DNA of 42,452 nucleotides from an uncultured Elioraea sp. (GTDB lineage: Bacteria; Pseudomonadota; Alphaproteobacteria; Acetobacterales; Acetobacteraceae), in assembly GCA_937928775.1 (NCBI GenBank), contig CALFVI010000024.1, forward strand, positions 1-42,452, read 5' to 3'. Under the pieces are notes generated by a model that was given only the letters and a program-made list of their open reading frames with translations, was not told the origin of the DNA and made no database searches. Within the stretch, counting starts at the first letter, position 1. Each line of letters opens with the position of its first letter. Below, piece by piece: positions 7,685 through 18,680 of the stretch. Both the position numbers and the translations under genes were made by a program.

Positions 7685-8341
7685 TCAGGCGGCGACAGGT
7701 TGCCCCCGCAGGGCGGCGATGGCGCGATGATAGGGTGGACGTCCAAACACGGCTGAGCCCGCAACCAGCACATCTGCTCCGGCCTCGATGACGAGCGGAG
7801 CGGTTTCGGGCGTGATACCGCCGTCAACCTCGATGTGGATCGCACGCCCATCGATCATGCGCTTCAGCCGCCGAATCTTCTCGATCTGGGATGGGATAAA
7901 GGACTGGCCACCGAAGCCTGGGTTAACCGTCATCACCAGCACAAGGTCTATGCGATCGAGCACATAGGCGACCGCGTCCTCCGGCGTGGAGGGGTTGAGC
8001 GAGACCCCAGCTTTCTTGCCCAAGGCGGCGATGGCCTGCAGCGTGCGGTCGAGATGCGTCGTCGCCTCAGCGTGCACGATGATCCGATCTGCCCCAGCCT
8101 TGGCAAAGGCTTCCAGATATGGGTCCACCGGAGCGATCATCAGGTGGGTGTCGAAGCACTTCGCCGAGTACTTGCGGATGGCGCGCACAATGTCGGGGCC
8201 GAAGGTGATGTTGGGCACGAAGTGCCCGTCCATCACGTCGAGATGGATCCAGTCCGCGCCCGCCTCGTCCACCTCACGCACCTGCTCGCCGAGACGTGCG
8301 AAGTCGGCAGACAGGATGGAGGGAGCGATCAGAGGGCGCAT
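7685..8341 (-). CDS. rpe: Ribulose-phosphate 3-epimerase
   Basis: The protein has 218 residues, the usual length. It begins [17 protein letters not shown] and keeps [20 protein letters not shown] with the metal-binding His and Asp, HLMI near 68, [14 protein letters not shown] near 140, and EVDGGI and [12 protein letters not shown] near the C-terminus. It interconverts ribulose-5-phosphate and xylulose-5-phosphate in the regenerative arm of the Calvin cycle and in the pentose phosphate pathway. ATG 8339-8341 lies three bases after the cbbX stop, so the two are translationally close. It equals cbbE by position. Confidence 0.96.
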   Translation of the reverse strand: MRPLIAPSILSADFARLGEQVREVDEAGADWIHLDVMDGHFVPNITFGPDIVRAIRKYSAKCFDTHLMIAPVDPYLEAFAKAGADRIIVHAEATTHLDRTLQAIAALGKKAGVSLNPSTPEDAVAYVLDRIDLVLVMTVNPGFGGQSFIPSQIEKIRRLKRMIDGRAIHIEVDGGITPETAPLVIEAGADVLVAGSAVFGRPPYHRAIAALRGQPVAA

Positions 8342-8344
8342 GGC

Positions 8345-9247
8345 TCAAGCCTGGTGTTCAGCGTTGGCGAAGACGCGCCTGGCCAGGATCTCCTCCGGAC
8401 GGATGGTGATCAAGTCCTCGGCGGTTAGCTTGCTGCCGCGACTCTCGAACAGCCGCACGGCTTGACGCAAGCGAGCGCGATCGAGCGCCTTGCGCACGGA
8501 GCGCGCGTTGGAGAAGTGCGGCTGGCGCATGCGGATCTCGAGATAACGCGCGAAGGCCTCGCGCGCCTCGGGCGAGAAACGGTAGTTCATGCGCTCGAGC
8601 ATCAGCTCGGCGATCCGCATCAGCTCCTCATGCGTGTAGTCGGGGAACTCGATGTGATGTGCGATGCGCGAGCGGAAACCTGGGTTGGAGGTGAAGAATC
8701 GCTCCATTCGATCGGCATAGCCGGCGAGGATCACAACCAGGTCCTCGCGCCGGCTTTCCATCACCTGCAGGAGGATCTCGATCGCCTCCTGACCGTAGTC
8801 GCGCTCATTCTTGGGGCGATACAGGTAGTATACCTCGTCGATGAACAGCACGCCACCCATCGCCTTCTTCAGCACCTCCTTCGTCTTGGGCGCGGTGTGG
8901 CCAATGTACTGCCCGACGAGGTCGTCGCGCGTGACGGAGACGAGATGGTTGGAGCGGATGTAGCCCAAACGGTGAAGAATATCTGCCATCCGTTGCGCCA
9001 CTGCCGTCTTGCCCGTTCCTGGATTACCGGTGAACGACATGTGCAAGGTGGGCGGCGTGGTGGCGAGACCGAGGTCACGCCTGACCTTGTCGACCAGGAG
9101 CAGGGCCGCGATCTCGCGGATGCGGCGTTTCACCGGCACGAGGCCAACGAGGTCGCGATCGAGTTCCTCAAGCACCGCGCCGACACCGGAGGTGTCGAAC
9201 GCGGCGCCGAGATCGACCGGCGTGGCGCAGAGCGGTGCCTCCGGCAT
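8345..9247 (-). CDS. cbbX: Red-type RuBisCO activase CbbX
   Basis: The AAA+ protein has 300 residues. Walker A is GNPGTGKTA and Walker B is [11 protein letters not shown]. The pore-loop segment is [19 protein letters not shown], the sensor region has [15 protein letters not shown], and arginine fingers are expected in [14 protein letters not shown]. CbbX pulls on the C-terminal tail of the red-type large subunit to release inhibitory sugar phosphates. It is intact and sits 14 bases downstream of cbbS, the standard order for form IC/ID operons. An intact activase beside apparently damaged cbbL and cbbS implies either very recent loss of RuBisCO or sequence errors in those two genes. Confidence 0.96.
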   Translation of the reverse strand: MPEAPLCATPVDLGAAFDTSGVGAVLEELDRDLVGLVPVKRRIREIAALLLVDKVRRDLGLATTPPTLHMSFTGNPGTGKTAVAQRMADILHRLGYIRSNHLVSVTRDDLVGQYIGHTAPKTKEVLKKAMGGVLFIDEVYYLYRPKNERDYGQEAIEILLQVMESRREDLVVILAGYADRMERFFTSNPGFRSRIAHHIEFPDYTHEELMRIAELMLERMNYRFSPEAREAFARYLEIRMRQPHFSNARSVRKALDRARLRQAVRLFESRGSKLTAEDLITIRPEEILARRVFANAEHQA

Positions 9248-9261
9248 CGGCCCTCGCTCCG

Positions 9262-9690
9262 TCAGGCGCCGTAACGCTCGCCGGCCGGCTTGCTCGCTGC
9301 GGCGTACGAGCGGGTGGTGTAGCGAATGTGTCGCCCATCCACCTCCTGACGATCGAGAAAGAACCCAGGCTCTTGGTCAGGCCGATCGGTGATGAAGGAC
9401 AGCCGGAGCAACTCCCAGGTGTGGGTGGAGTCGAATGCCGAGATGCGGATGTAGGCCCGCCCCTTGTGCACCTTGCGGCACTCGTTGAGCTCGTACATCA
9501 CCGCTGCCGGGTCCTTGAGATCAAACATCGGCAAGCCCCACATCTCCTAATAGGTGTTGCGGGGGTGCGGGTCATCGGTGAACTCAATGTTCACCGCCCA
9601 ACCCTTGCTGATGCAGTAGGCAACCTGCTTGGCGATCTGTTCGTCGGTCAGGTCGGGCAGGAAGCTGAAGGTTCCTTGCGTCAGTCGCAT
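9262..9690 (-). pseudogene. cbbS: RuBisCO small subunit with a TAG in the YWEMWG motif
   Basis: ATG 9688-9690 starts [19 protein letters not shown], a normal red-type small subunit. It runs 47 codons to HPRNTY, then TAG at 9547-9549, then in the same frame EMWGLPMFDLKDPAAV to TCA-complement 9262-9264. Total length without the stop is 140 residues, as expected. Family members have Trp here (YWEMWG), so a single TGG-to-TAG change explains it. The downstream open part (93 codons from ATG 9541-9543) has an AGGAG touching the ATG with no spacing, so efficient restart is unlikely, and it would lack the first third of the fold. TAG is used as an ordinary stop elsewhere here (cbbR), so recoding is not indicated. 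A base-call error remains possible. Confidence 0.85.
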
Positions 9691-9714
9691 GATCGGGTCT
9701 CCTCCTCGCGCGTT

Positions 9715-11172
<1,458 letters not shown>

Positions 11173-11245
11173 TTATGGAACTGTCTCCTAGTTCGAGTTT
11201 GCTTCCTTTTGCCGCGCGGCCGGGCTTCCCTGCCGACGCCCTCCC

Positions 11246-12331
11246 CTATGCCGCGCGCGCCACCGCTGCACACACCGCAGGATCGAGTTCACCTGAAGCG
11301 TAGCGCTTGGCCATCGCCGCAAGCGGCAGAGGTTTGATCTTCTTTGCCTGGCCTGCGGTGCCGAATTCCTCGAAGCGCTGCGCGCAAAGCTTGGTGAGTG
11401 CGGCCATTGCCGGCTTGAGGAAATTGCGCGGATCGAACTCGCCCTTCTTTTCCATCGCCACACGGCGGAATTCGGCTGTCATCGCGATGCGGCAGTCGGT
11501 GTCGATGTTAATCTTGCGCACGCCATGCCTAATCCCCTCCTGGATCTCGCTCACCGGAACGCCCCAGGTCTGCGGCATTTCGCCACCGAAGCGGTTGAAC
11601 AGATCCTGCAGCTCTTGCGGCACTGAGGAGGAGCCATGCATCACGAGATGCGTGTTGGGCAGCCGCTCATGGATCGCGCGCACCACATCCATGGCCAGGA
11701 TGTCGCCCGTCGGCTTGCGCTTGAACTTGTAGGCGCCGTGCGAGGTTCCGATCGCGACCGCGAGCGCGTCAACACCCGTCCGCGCGACGAAGTCCTTCGC
11801 CTGGTCAGGGTCGGTCAGCAGCTGTTCGCGAGACAGCGCGCCTTCCGCCCCGTGCCCGTCCTCCTTCTCGCCGTGCCCGGTCTCGAGCGAACCGAGGCAG
11901 CCCAGCTCACCTTCAACGGAAACACCGACCCAGTGCGCCATCTCGACCACCTTGCGGGTCACTTCAAGATTGTACTCATAGGAGGCTGGCGTCTTGCCGT
12001 CCTCCTCGAGCGATCCGTCCATCATCACGGAGGTGAAACCGACCTGGATGGCGGAGAGGCACGTCGCTGGCTTGTCGCCGTGGTCGAGGTGCAAGCAAAC
12101 AGGAATGTCGGGATACATCTCGACAGCGGCGGTCACCATCGCGCGCAGAATAGCATCACCTGCATAGGCGCGTGCCCCGCGCGAGGCCTGAAGGATAACG
12201 GGGCTCTCAGTCTTTGCCGCCGCCTCCATGATGCCGCGCAGCTGTTCCATGTTGTTGATGTTGAAGGCCGGCACGCCGTAGCCGTGTTCGGCCGCATGGT
12301 CGAGAAGCTGGCGAAGCGTGATGAAGGCCAT
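11246..12331 (-). CDS. cbbA: Class II fructose-bisphosphate aldolase (Calvin type)
   Basis: The protein has 361 residues, the length of the Calvin-cycle CbbA subtype. It begins [23 protein letters not shown]. It has the zinc-site [17 protein letters not shown], the phosphate-binding GTSHGAYKF, a second zinc His in VMHGSSSVP, and [11 protein letters not shown] near the C-terminus. It condenses dihydroxyacetone phosphate with glyceraldehyde-3-phosphate or erythrose-4-phosphate, giving fructose- or sedoheptulose-bisphosphate. It lies between cbbT and cbbL. About 80 bases separate its stop from the true cbbL start, the widest gap in the core operon apart from the regulator region. Confidence 0.97.
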   Translation of the reverse strand: MAFITLRQLLDHAAEHGYGVPAFNINNMEQLRGIMEAAAKTESPVILQASRGARAYAGDAILRAMVTAAVEMYPDIPVCLHLDHGDKPATCLSAIQVGFTSVMMDGSLEEDGKTPASYEYNLEVTRKVVEMAHWVGVSVEGELGCLGSLETGHGEKEDGHGAEGALSREQLLTDPDQAKDFVARTGVDALAVAIGTSHGAYKFKRKPTGDILAMDVVRAIHERLPNTHLVMHGSSSVPQELQDLFNRFGGEMPQTWGVPVSEIQEGIRHGVRKINIDTDCRIAMTAEFRRVAMEKKGEFDPRNFLKPAMAALTKLCAQRFEEFGTAGQAKKIKPLPLAAMAKRYASGELDPAVCAAVARAA

Positions 12332-12378
12332 GATCGCGTCCTTTCCTCGTATATCGTTCGGACCCTCGAGCCTCTCTC

Positions 12379-14391
12379 CTACGCAGCGGCAAGGCGCGTG
12401 CGCGCGAGCCGCTCCTTGGCGAGCCGGACGAGCGAGTCGACGGTGAAGCCGAAGTGGCGGAAAAGGTCAGGCCCAGGCGCCGAGGCGCCAAAGGTCGCGA
12501 TGCCGAGCACATCCTCCTCGCTGGCGACATAGCGCGTCCAGCCAAAGGGCGAGGCGGCCTCAACCGCGATTCGTGGCGCTGCACCCAGAACAGCTGCACG
12601 ATACTCCGTGCTTTGGCGATCGAAGAGCTCGAAGCACGGAAGCGAGACGACCGCGACCGGAACTCCTTCCGCCTGCAGCGCCTTGCGTGCCTCGACGGCA
12701 AGAGAAACCTCCGAGCCGGTCGCAAGGATGGTCAAAGCGCGCGGTCCGCCTTCAGCTTCGGCGAGCACGTACCCGCCCTTAGCACAAAGGTTCTCAGACG
12801 ACGGCTGCGTACGGAGCGCAGGCAGGTTCTGCCGCGTCAGCGCCAGCACCGACGGCATTTCTGGCCCCGTCAAAGCCGCCTCCCAGCACTCCGCCGTCTC
12901 CACGGCATCCGCCGGGCGGAAGACGAGTAGGCCCGGCATCGCACGCAAGGAGGCGAGATGCTCGATCGGCTGATGCGTTGGCCCATCCTCGCCGAGCCCG
13001 ATCGAGTCATGTGTCATAACGTAGATGACGCGCAATTTCATCATCGCCGAAAGGCGAATCGCGTTGCGAGCATAGTCGGAGAAGACCAGGAACGTTCCGC
13101 CATATGGGATGAAACCGCGATGCAATGCGATGCCGTTCATCCCCGCAGCCATCCCGAACTCGCGCACACCCCAATGGATATAGCGGCCTGAGAAGTCGCC
13201 AGGCTTGATGGCCGGCGTCGACGCGGTAACGGTGTTGTTTGAGTGCGTGAGATCAGCCGACCCGCCGATCAGTTCCGGCACAGCGGCAGTCAGCGCTTGC
13301 AGCGCCGCTTCGGAGGCCTTGCGCGAGGCGACAGTTGGCTTTTCGGCGAGCAGCCTCTCGATATGGGCAGCGATCGCCTGTCTCACGGCCGGAGCGATCT
13401 CGCCAACCTCGCCACGACGGAACGCCTCGCGCGTCTCGGCAGGTGCCGCGGCAAGCCGCTTTTCCCACGCCTCGCGTGCAGGCCGGCCGCGCGCACCGGC
13501 GGCACGCCAGGCCTCGAGGATGGGCGCGGGAACTTCAAAGGGCGGCCAGGGCCAGCCAAGCCGCTCGCGCGCTGCCGCCACCTCGGCCGCCCCGAGGGGC
13601 GCGCCGTGTGTCGATTCCGAACCCTGCTTGTTCGGCGCACCAAAACCAATGATGGTGCGGCACGCAATCAGCGAGGGGCGGGGGTCGCTGATCGCCGTCT
13701 CGATCGCGGCGGCCACCGCCTCCATGTCGTGGCCGTCAACGCGCTGCACATGCCACCCGCACGCAGCGAACCGCGCACAATGATCATCCGACACCGCAAG
13801 CGAGGTCGGCCCGTCGATCGAAATCCCGTTGTCGTCAAAGAGCACGATCAGTCGGCCAAGCTTGAGGTGCCCCGCGAGCGAAATCGCCTCGTGGCTCACT
13901 CCTTCCATCAGGCAGCCATCGCCAGCGACGACGAAGGTGCGGTGATCGACGAGCGCGTCGCCGAAGCGAGCGTTGCGCATCCGCTCTGCAATAGCCATCC
14001 CGACCGCGTTGGCGAGCCCCTGGCCGAGAGGGCCCGTCGTCGTCTCCACGCCGGGCGTGTGTCCATACTCGGGGTGGCCCGGCGTGAGCGAGCCAAGTTG
14101 CCGGAAGCGGCGGATCTCCTCCATCGTCATCCCCGGGAACCCGGTGAGGTGAAGGAGAGCGTAGAGCAGCATCGATCCGTGCCCGGCGGAAAGTACAAAC
14201 CGATCGCGATCCGGCCAGTCGGGGGCGGCGGCGTCGTATTTGAGGAAGCGGGTCCAGAGCACGGTAGCCACATCCGCCATGCCCATCGGCATGCCAGGAT
14301 GGCCGGACTTCGCATTCTCCACCGCATCCATGGCAAGCGCCCGGATCGCATTCGCCATCATCCGCAACTCGACTGCCGTCGTGCCGTTCAT
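12379..14391 (-). CDS. cbbT: Transketolase
   Basis: The protein has 670 residues, the standard length. The N-terminus has [19 protein letters not shown]. The thiamine-diphosphate motif begins [13 protein letters not shown] and ends at DDNGISIDG. SEFGxx-type substrate residues appear in ESTHGAPLG, and the pyrimidine domain has [18 protein letters not shown]. It moves two-carbon units between ketoses and aldoses in ribulose-5-phosphate regeneration. ATG 14389-14391 is 45 bases downstream of the cbbP stop. Because the only transketolase in this window is in the operon, it may be the housekeeping copy too, but the window cannot settle that. Confidence 0.97.
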   Translation of the reverse strand: MNGTTAVELRMMANAIRALAMDAVENAKSGHPGMPMGMADVATVLWTRFLKYDAAAPDWPDRDRFVLSAGHGSMLLYALLHLTGFPGMTMEEIRRFRQLGSLTPGHPEYGHTPGVETTTGPLGQGLANAVGMAIAERMRNARFGDALVDHRTFVVAGDGCLMEGVSHEAISLAGHLKLGRLIVLFDDNGISIDGPTSLAVSDDHCARFAACGWHVQRVDGHDMEAVAAAIETAISDPRPSLIACRTIIGFGAPNKQGSESTHGAPLGAAEVAAARERLGWPWPPFEVPAPILEAWRAAGARGRPAREAWEKRLAAAPAETREAFRRGEVGEIAPAVRQAIAAHIERLLAEKPTVASRKASEAALQALTAAVPELIGGSADLTHSNNTVTASTPAIKPGDFSGRYIHWGVREFGMAAGMNGIALHRGFIPYGGTFLVFSDYARNAIRLSAMMKLRVIYVMTHDSIGLGEDGPTHQPIEHLASLRAMPGLLVFRPADAVETAECWEAALTGPEMPSVLALTRQNLPALRTQPSSENLCAKGGYVLAEAEGGPRALTILATGSEVSLAVEARKALQAEGVPVAVVSLPCFELFDRQSTEYRAAVLGAAPRIAVEAASPFGWTRYVASEEDVLGIATFGASAPGPDLFRHFGFTVDSLVRLAKERLARTRLAAA

Positions 14392-14436
14392 CCTCGCCCG
14401 CCCTCACGCCAAATCCTGTCCCCCGCTCCTTCGGCG

Positions 14437-15315
14437 TCAGTGCCGCGCCCGACGCGCACGATCGACGAGCTGCAGCACGATCGGCGTCATGATCAGCTGC
14501 ATCGCCAAATCCTGCTTCGCACCCGGAATGACGATGGAGTTGGCCCGACTCATGAAGCTGCCCGGGATCATCGACAGCAGATAGGGAAAGTCGATGCCGC
14601 GCGGGTTCTTGAATCGGATCACCACCATCGATTCATCGGGGGTGGGGATCCAGCGGGCGATGAAAGGGTTGGAGGTATCAACCGTGGGCACGCGCTGGAA
14701 GTTGATGTCGGTCTCTGCGAACTGCGGACAGATGTAGCGCACATAGTCCGGCATCCGTCGCAGGATGGTGTCCATCACCGCCTCAGTAGAATAGCCACGC
14801 GCGGCGCGGTCGCGATGGATCTTCTGGATCCACTCCAAGTTAATCACCGGCACGACACCGATCTTGAGGTCGGCGAGTGCGGCGAGATTCACCTTGTCGG
14901 TCACCACGCAGCCGTGCAGACCTTCGTAGAACAGCAGATCGGTCTTCGGCGGCAACTCCTCCCAGGGCGTGAAGCTACCCGGCGGAGAGCCGTAAAGTTC
15001 AGCCTCCCGCTCGTCGTGCACGTAGTGGCGCGTGCGCCCTGTGCCGTTGGTGCCATACTGGATGAAGATCTCCTGCAGCTCCTCGAGCAGATTCGCCTCG
15101 ACCCCGAAATGGCTAAAGTGCTTGTTCCCGGCCGCCTCGGCTTCCGCCATCTTCTGCCGCATCTCAGCGCGGTCGTAGCGGTGGAAGGCATCGCCTTCTA
15201 TCCACGCCGCGGTGATGCCTTCACGGCGGAAGATCTGATCGAAGGTATGCTTGACCGTGGTTGTCCCGGCGCCAGAGGAGCCCGTGACGACGATGATCGG
15301 GTGCTTGACGGACAT
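14437..15315 (-). CDS. cbbP: Phosphoribulokinase, bacterial class I
   Basis: The protein has 292 residues, typical of the octameric proteobacterial enzyme. The P-loop GSSGAGTTTVKHTF is near residues 12-25. The catalytic Asp lies in WIEGDAFHRYDR. Further conserved segments are NKHFSHFGVEANLLEEL, GRTRHYVH, LLFYEGLHG (Walker B) and DYVRYICPQF. It phosphorylates ribulose-5-phosphate to ribulose-1,5-bisphosphate, the RuBisCO substrate. It is intact; if RuBisCO is really lost, unchecked activity would make a dead-end sugar bisphosphate, so selection should act on it next. Confidence 0.97.
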   Translation of the reverse strand: MSVKHPIIVVTGSSGAGTTTVKHTFDQIFRREGITAAWIEGDAFHRYDRAEMRQKMAEAEAAGNKHFSHFGVEANLLEELQEIFIQYGTNGTGRTRHYVHDEREAELYGSPPGSFTPWEELPPKTDLLFYEGLHGCVVTDKVNLAALADLKIGVVPVINLEWIQKIHRDRAARGYSTEAVMDTILRRMPDYVRYICPQFAETDINFQRVPTVDTSNPFIARWIPTPDESMVVIRFKNPRGIDFPYLLSMIPGSFMSRANSIVIPGAKQDLAMQLIMTPIVLQLVDRARRARH

Positions 15316-15347
15316 ATCGCGCGCAATCGCCAGGGGACAGCACAGGG

Positions 15348-16403
15348 TCAGGACTTGAACAAGCTGCGTTCACCGAACAGAGGCCTCTGCCCCCCCGTCG
15401 GAATGACGCCAGCATTGTGCATAGCCGTCACCCGCTCGACCTTGTCGCGCGAGCCGTAGATCAGCGGGACGCGCTGATGGATTGATTGCGGAACGAGATC
15501 GAGGATTCGGTTGAACCCGTCGGTCGCCGCCCCGCCCGCTTGCTCCATGACGAAGGCGATTGGGAAGCCCTCGTACAGAAGGCGCAGCCGCCCGCGCTCG
15601 TAGCCGCGGCGCGAATCCGAGGGATAGAGGTAAATGCCGCCGCGCAGCAGGATGCGAAGCGCTTCGCCGACCGAACAAGCAAGCCAGCGCATGTTGTAAT
15701 CCACACCGCTCGGCCCGCTCGATCCCGCAATCAGCTCCTCGATGTAGGTGCGGATCGGCAGCGTCCAGTGCCGCATATTGGAGGCGTTGATCGCGTATTC
15801 GGGCTTCCATGCCGGCACTTGCACTTTAGGATGCGTCAGCCGCCACTCGCCTGAGGGGCGATGCAAGGTAAACAGGTCAGTGCCCTCGCCAAGCGAGAGG
15901 GCGAGCACAGTGGCCGGGCCGTAGACGGCGAAGCCGGCCGCGAGCTGCGCCGTGCCGGGCTGGAAGAAGGCTCGCGCTGGATCGGCAGAATCGGTCACGG
16001 GAAGTAGCGAGAAGATGCTGCCGACCAGCATGTTCTGCTCGATGTTGTTCGAGCCATCGAGAGGGTCCATCGCCACCGCGAGCGGCCCTGCCTTGCCGGT
16101 AAGCTTCGCCTCGTCCATCTCCTCGGAGACAACGGCGGCAACCGGGCAGGGCTCGAGGTGGCGGAGGAAGATCTCGTTCGACCGCACGTCGAGCACCTTC
16201 TGTCCGTCGCCATCGCTGGAGGCACCCACCACCTCCGACATCCGCCCGGCGAGAGACCCGAGAGCCAGCAGCTCCGCGAGCTCGATCGTGGCGGTGGCAA
16301 GCGCGGCCACGGTCTCAGCGACCGCAATGCGGCGCGGATCAGCCGCGCTGAATGCCTCGAGATGCTCACGCAGCGTGGTCACAGGCCGTTCCTCCTCTGG
16401 CAT
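15348..16403 (-). CDS. cbbF: Class I fructose-1,6-bisphosphatase
   Basis: The protein has 351 residues. Metal-site motifs are VVSEEMDE and AVAMDPLDGSNNIEQNM; the C-terminal half has VDYNMRWLACSVGEALRILLRGGIYLYP and GFPIAFVMEQAGGAATDG. It removes the C1 phosphate of fructose-bisphosphate (often also sedoheptulose-bisphosphate) in sugar regeneration. It is the first gene of the cbb operon and is divergent from cbbR. ATG 16401-16403 gives an N-terminal leader of seven residues before VTTLREHLEAF; an internal GTG at that Val is an alternative. The gap to cbbP is 32 bases. Confidence 0.96.
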   Translation of the reverse strand: MPEEERPVTTLREHLEAFSAADPRRIAVAETVAALATATIELAELLALGSLAGRMSEVVGASSDGDGQKVLDVRSNEIFLRHLEPCPVAAVVSEEMDEAKLTGKAGPLAVAMDPLDGSNNIEQNMLVGSIFSLLPVTDSADPARAFFQPGTAQLAAGFAVYGPATVLALSLGEGTDLFTLHRPSGEWRLTHPKVQVPAWKPEYAINASNMRHWTLPIRTYIEELIAGSSGPSGVDYNMRWLACSVGEALRILLRGGIYLYPSDSRRGYERGRLRLLYEGFPIAFVMEQAGGAATDGFNRILDLVPQSIHQRVPLIYGSRDKVERVTAMHNAGVIPTGGQRPLFGERSLFKS

Positions 16404-16502
16404 CCTGGTTCGGTCGCTCCCGCCACGCGGGTGCCCCTACCTTCGTTACCGCGAAACTAGCGGCCTTCCGCCCTCACGCAAACTCTTTTACTCTTTCCTG
16501 AA
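16404..16502. promoter_or_regulatory. cbbF-cbbR divergent control region
   Basis: These 99 bases lie between the divergent starts, where CbbR is known to bind in this operon type. I see an imperfect dyad TTCG-N6-CGAA at 16442-16455 and a T-N11-A spacing at 16447-16459, both in the range of LysR-type sites. These are weak signals in a short A/T-poor region. No clear -35/-10 pair was assigned. Confidence 0.45.
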
Positions 16503-17495
16503 ATGAAAGAGAATCTTTCGTCCTTCGCGCGGCGCGTCTCGTTGCGGCAGCTGCGCGCCTTCGGCGCGCTGGTGGCCGAAGGCTCGGTCAGCGCCGCCGC
16601 GCACCGTCTTGCCCTTACCCCGCCCGCCATCAGCCAGCAGCTGCAGAAACTCGAGGAGGCCGTGGGCGGCATCACCCTCTACGAACGCTGCCCGAATGGC
16701 CTGCGTGTCACAGACGCCGGCCGAGAAATCCTCGCCGCGCTGGAACGGGTCGAGGCCGCTCTCGCCGATGCCGCAGCGGGGCTTGAGGCTTTGCGCGGAA
16801 TTTCTGCGGGCCGGGTAGCGGTCGGCGTCATCAGCACCGCCAAGTACTTCACTCCACCGGCACTTGCCGCCTTCAAACGGGCGCACCCGGGGGTCGATCT
16901 CGTCATCCGCATTGGCAATCGCGAAGCAATCCTGGCTGCCTTGCGCAGTTTCGAACTCGACCTCGCCATCACGGGTTATCCGCCTGAAGACTTCCCGACA
17001 CAGCGCGCCATCCTCGGGCCCAATCCCCACGTGATCATCGCCGCTCCCGACCACCCTCTGGTTGGGCAGCGCAACCTTCCCCTGAGCGTGGTCGGGCGCG
17101 AGACGATCCTGTTGCGTGAGCCGGGCTCCGGCACGCGTGCCCTCCTCAAACGCCTCTTCCCGGAGGAGCCGCCGCTTGGGCCTCGCATCGAAATCGGCTC
17201 AAACGAGACGATCAAGCAAGCCGTCATGGCGGGCATGGGTATTGCGCTCATTTCCGCCCATACCTGCGCGGCAGAGCTTGCCGACGGCCGGCTCGCCTTG
17301 ATCGAGGCGGAAGGGCTGCCGATCGTGCGGCAATGGTTCGTCATCCGACGCGCCGACAAGCGGCTGTTGCCGGCGGCGGAAGCACTCTGGCAGCACCTTG
17401 TCGCCTCGGCCCCTCACTATCTGCCGCGCCTGCCCGCTCAGTCTCCTGCGTCAGAGCGCGATCCGGCGGCGGCGCGAGACGAAGGGATCGCCTAG
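16503..17495 (+). CDS. cbbR: LysR-type regulator CbbR
   Basis: The protein has 330 residues. The N-terminal winged helix-turn-helix runs through VSLRQLRAFGALVAEGSVS and LALTPPAISQQLQKLEEAVG (about 12-60). The effector domain begins near residue 95 (GRVAVGVISTAKYFTP), which is the typical CbbR entry to the sensor domain. Its position, divergent from cbbF and 99 bases away, identifies it as the operon activator, which senses metabolites such as RuBP, PEP or NADPH in other species. It ends with TAG, showing TAG is a normal stop codon here. The C-terminus has an Ala/Arg-rich tail of about 20 residues that looks non-conserved. Confidence 0.92.
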   Translation: MKENLSSFARRVSLRQLRAFGALVAEGSVSAAAHRLALTPPAISQQLQKLEEAVGGITLYERCPNGLRVTDAGREILAALERVEAALADAAAGLEALRGISAGRVAVGVISTAKYFTPPALAAFKRAHPGVDLVIRIGNREAILAALRSFELDLAITGYPPEDFPTQRAILGPNPHVIIAAPDHPLVGQRNLPLSVVGRETILLREPGSGTRALLKRLFPEEPPLGPRIEIGSNETIKQAVMAGMGIALISAHTCAAELADGRLALIEAEGLPIVRQWFVIRRADKRLLPAAEALWQHLVASAPHYLPRLPAQSPASERDPAAARDEGIA

Positions 17496-17572
17496 CCGGG
17501 CCGCCGTCGGACACATCGTTCGGTTCAGGCCGGCGACGATTTGGCGAGGCGTGTTCGCCGCGACGTCAAGCC

Positions 17573-18205
17573 TTATTGAGCGAAGCGGATCAGAGCGAAC
17601 CATTGGCCTCGCGCTTGGGTTGTATCCCGCAGCCGGCCCCTGCCATCGAGCGTGAGCGTGCGGCGCATCACCGTATCCGCAAGATTGCCACCGATGATCT
17701 CGGCCCTAGTTAGGCTCGCCTGCACCACGATGTCGCCGTGGCTGGTAAAGGGGTCAACTGCGAGCGCCCGTGCGTAAGTGATCGGGCGATCGGGCGCGCC
17801 ATCGCCAATCCCTACCCGCCATTGCACGACAATGTCGCCGCGCTGCAGCGCCGCCGCCTCGATCGGGATCGCGTAATAGGGCTGATTGCCGCCGGCTTCG
17901 GCACGCGCGATCGCATCACGCACATAGGTGGAGTGCCACTCGCAATAGGCAAACCAAGGCGCTCCGCGCGTGGCCTGCCACACCCCCGCCCCGATAAAGG
18001 CGGCCGACCAGGCCCAGCGGTCGCCATTCGCATCCGTTGTTCGCCCGTCCACGTGGCGATAGGCGGGCCGGCCGGCGGCGTCGCCGACGATTCGCCAGTA
18101 GTCCGCAATCCAGCGGCTGCACGGCTCCTCATCCTCGAGCCGGCCGAGGAAACGCGCCTCTTCGGCTTCCGCCCAGGCGGCGAGGCGTTCCGCGATCGTA
18201 TTCAT
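17573..18205 (-). CDS. DUF2272 family protein
   Basis: The protein has 210 residues. The family signature is seen as DRWAWSAAFIGAGVWQATRG (about 67-86), then WHSTYVRDAI and YYAIPIEAAALQRGDIVVQWR, and near the end HGDIVVQASLTRAEIIGGNL. DUF2272 proteins have a papain/NlpC-like look, with a WSAAF motif where the catalytic Cys of relatives would be, plus conserved His and Asp in two GDIV segments. Their function is unknown to me. No signal peptide is seen. ATG 18203-18205 gives the start MNTIAERL. The gene converges on cbbR with a 77-base gap and is divergent from lrgA. Confidence 0.7.
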   Translation of the reverse strand: MNTIAERLAAWAEAEEARFLGRLEDEEPCSRWIADYWRIVGDAAGRPAYRHVDGRTTDANGDRWAWSAAFIGAGVWQATRGAPWFAYCEWHSTYVRDAIARAEAGGNQPYYAIPIEAAALQRGDIVVQWRVGIGDGAPDRPITYARALAVDPFTSHGDIVVQASLTRAEIIGGNLADTVMRRTLTLDGRGRLRDTTQARGQWFALIRFAQ

Positions 18206-18320
18206 CACCCTCCCTCCGCGCGCCGCCTCCATCTCCGCCGTTGCGGCCACTGACGCGGCGATGCATCTGCGAACAGTTCTCCGTCGCCACCGCCTCAGAC
18301 AAGCCCCGTGGAGCTCGCTC

Positions 18321-18680
18321 ATGATCGCTGCCCTCACCCTGCTACTCGTCTGCCAGCTCGTGGGCGAAGTCGCCGCCCGTGCGCTCGGACTGCCCCTGCC
18401 GGGGCCCGTTCTCGGCATGATCTTGCTCGCTGTGGGCCTACTCGCCCGCGGCGGCGACCCGCCGGCTGAGCTCGCCGCCGTGGCAGATGGTCTCCTGCGC
18501 AACTTGGGCCTGTTGTTCGTGCCGGCGTCGGTCGGGGTGGTGCTGCACCTCGACCTGCTTGCCCGCGCCGCCGCACCGATCGCGCTTGCGGTGCTCGCCG
18601 GCACGCTCGCGGCGATCGGCTTCACCGGGTTGCTCACCGCGCGGCTTCTCCGCGCGCGGGGAGGCCGCGATGCGACCTGA
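18321..18680 (+). CDS. lrgA: LrgA/CidA family holin-like protein
   Basis: The protein has 119 residues and four predicted membrane helices (about 2-20, 27-43, 58-77 and 86-108). It has the family pattern: LPLPGPVLGMILL in the second helix, then a loop and LGLLFVPASVGVV in the third. CidA/LrgA proteins are small inner-membrane proteins linked to murein hydrolase control, and to pyruvate or glycolate transport in some systems. ATG 18321 was chosen because GGAG lies seven bases upstream. The stop overlaps the lrgB start by 11 bases, indicating coupled translation. Glycolate export is a possible tie to RuBisCO oxygenase activity, but that is inference. Confidence 0.85.
   Translation: MIAALTLLLVCQLVGEVAARALGLPLPGPVLGMILLAVGLLARGGDPPAELAAVADGLLRNLGLLFVPASVGVVLHLDLLARAAAPIALAVLAGTLAAIGFTGLLTARLLRARGGRDAT

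Noticed and set aside
9547-9549. Stop-codon recoding (TAG read as Trp or another residue) to rescue cbbS
   Set aside because: TAG ends cbbR and the small transporter gene here in normal positions, and no suppressor tRNA or recoding signal was seen.
13243-15459. Long plus-strand open frame of 738 codons
   Set aside because: It lies opposite cbbT and cbbP, which have full conserved motifs. The frame is an antisense shadow of high GC and has no recognisable domain.
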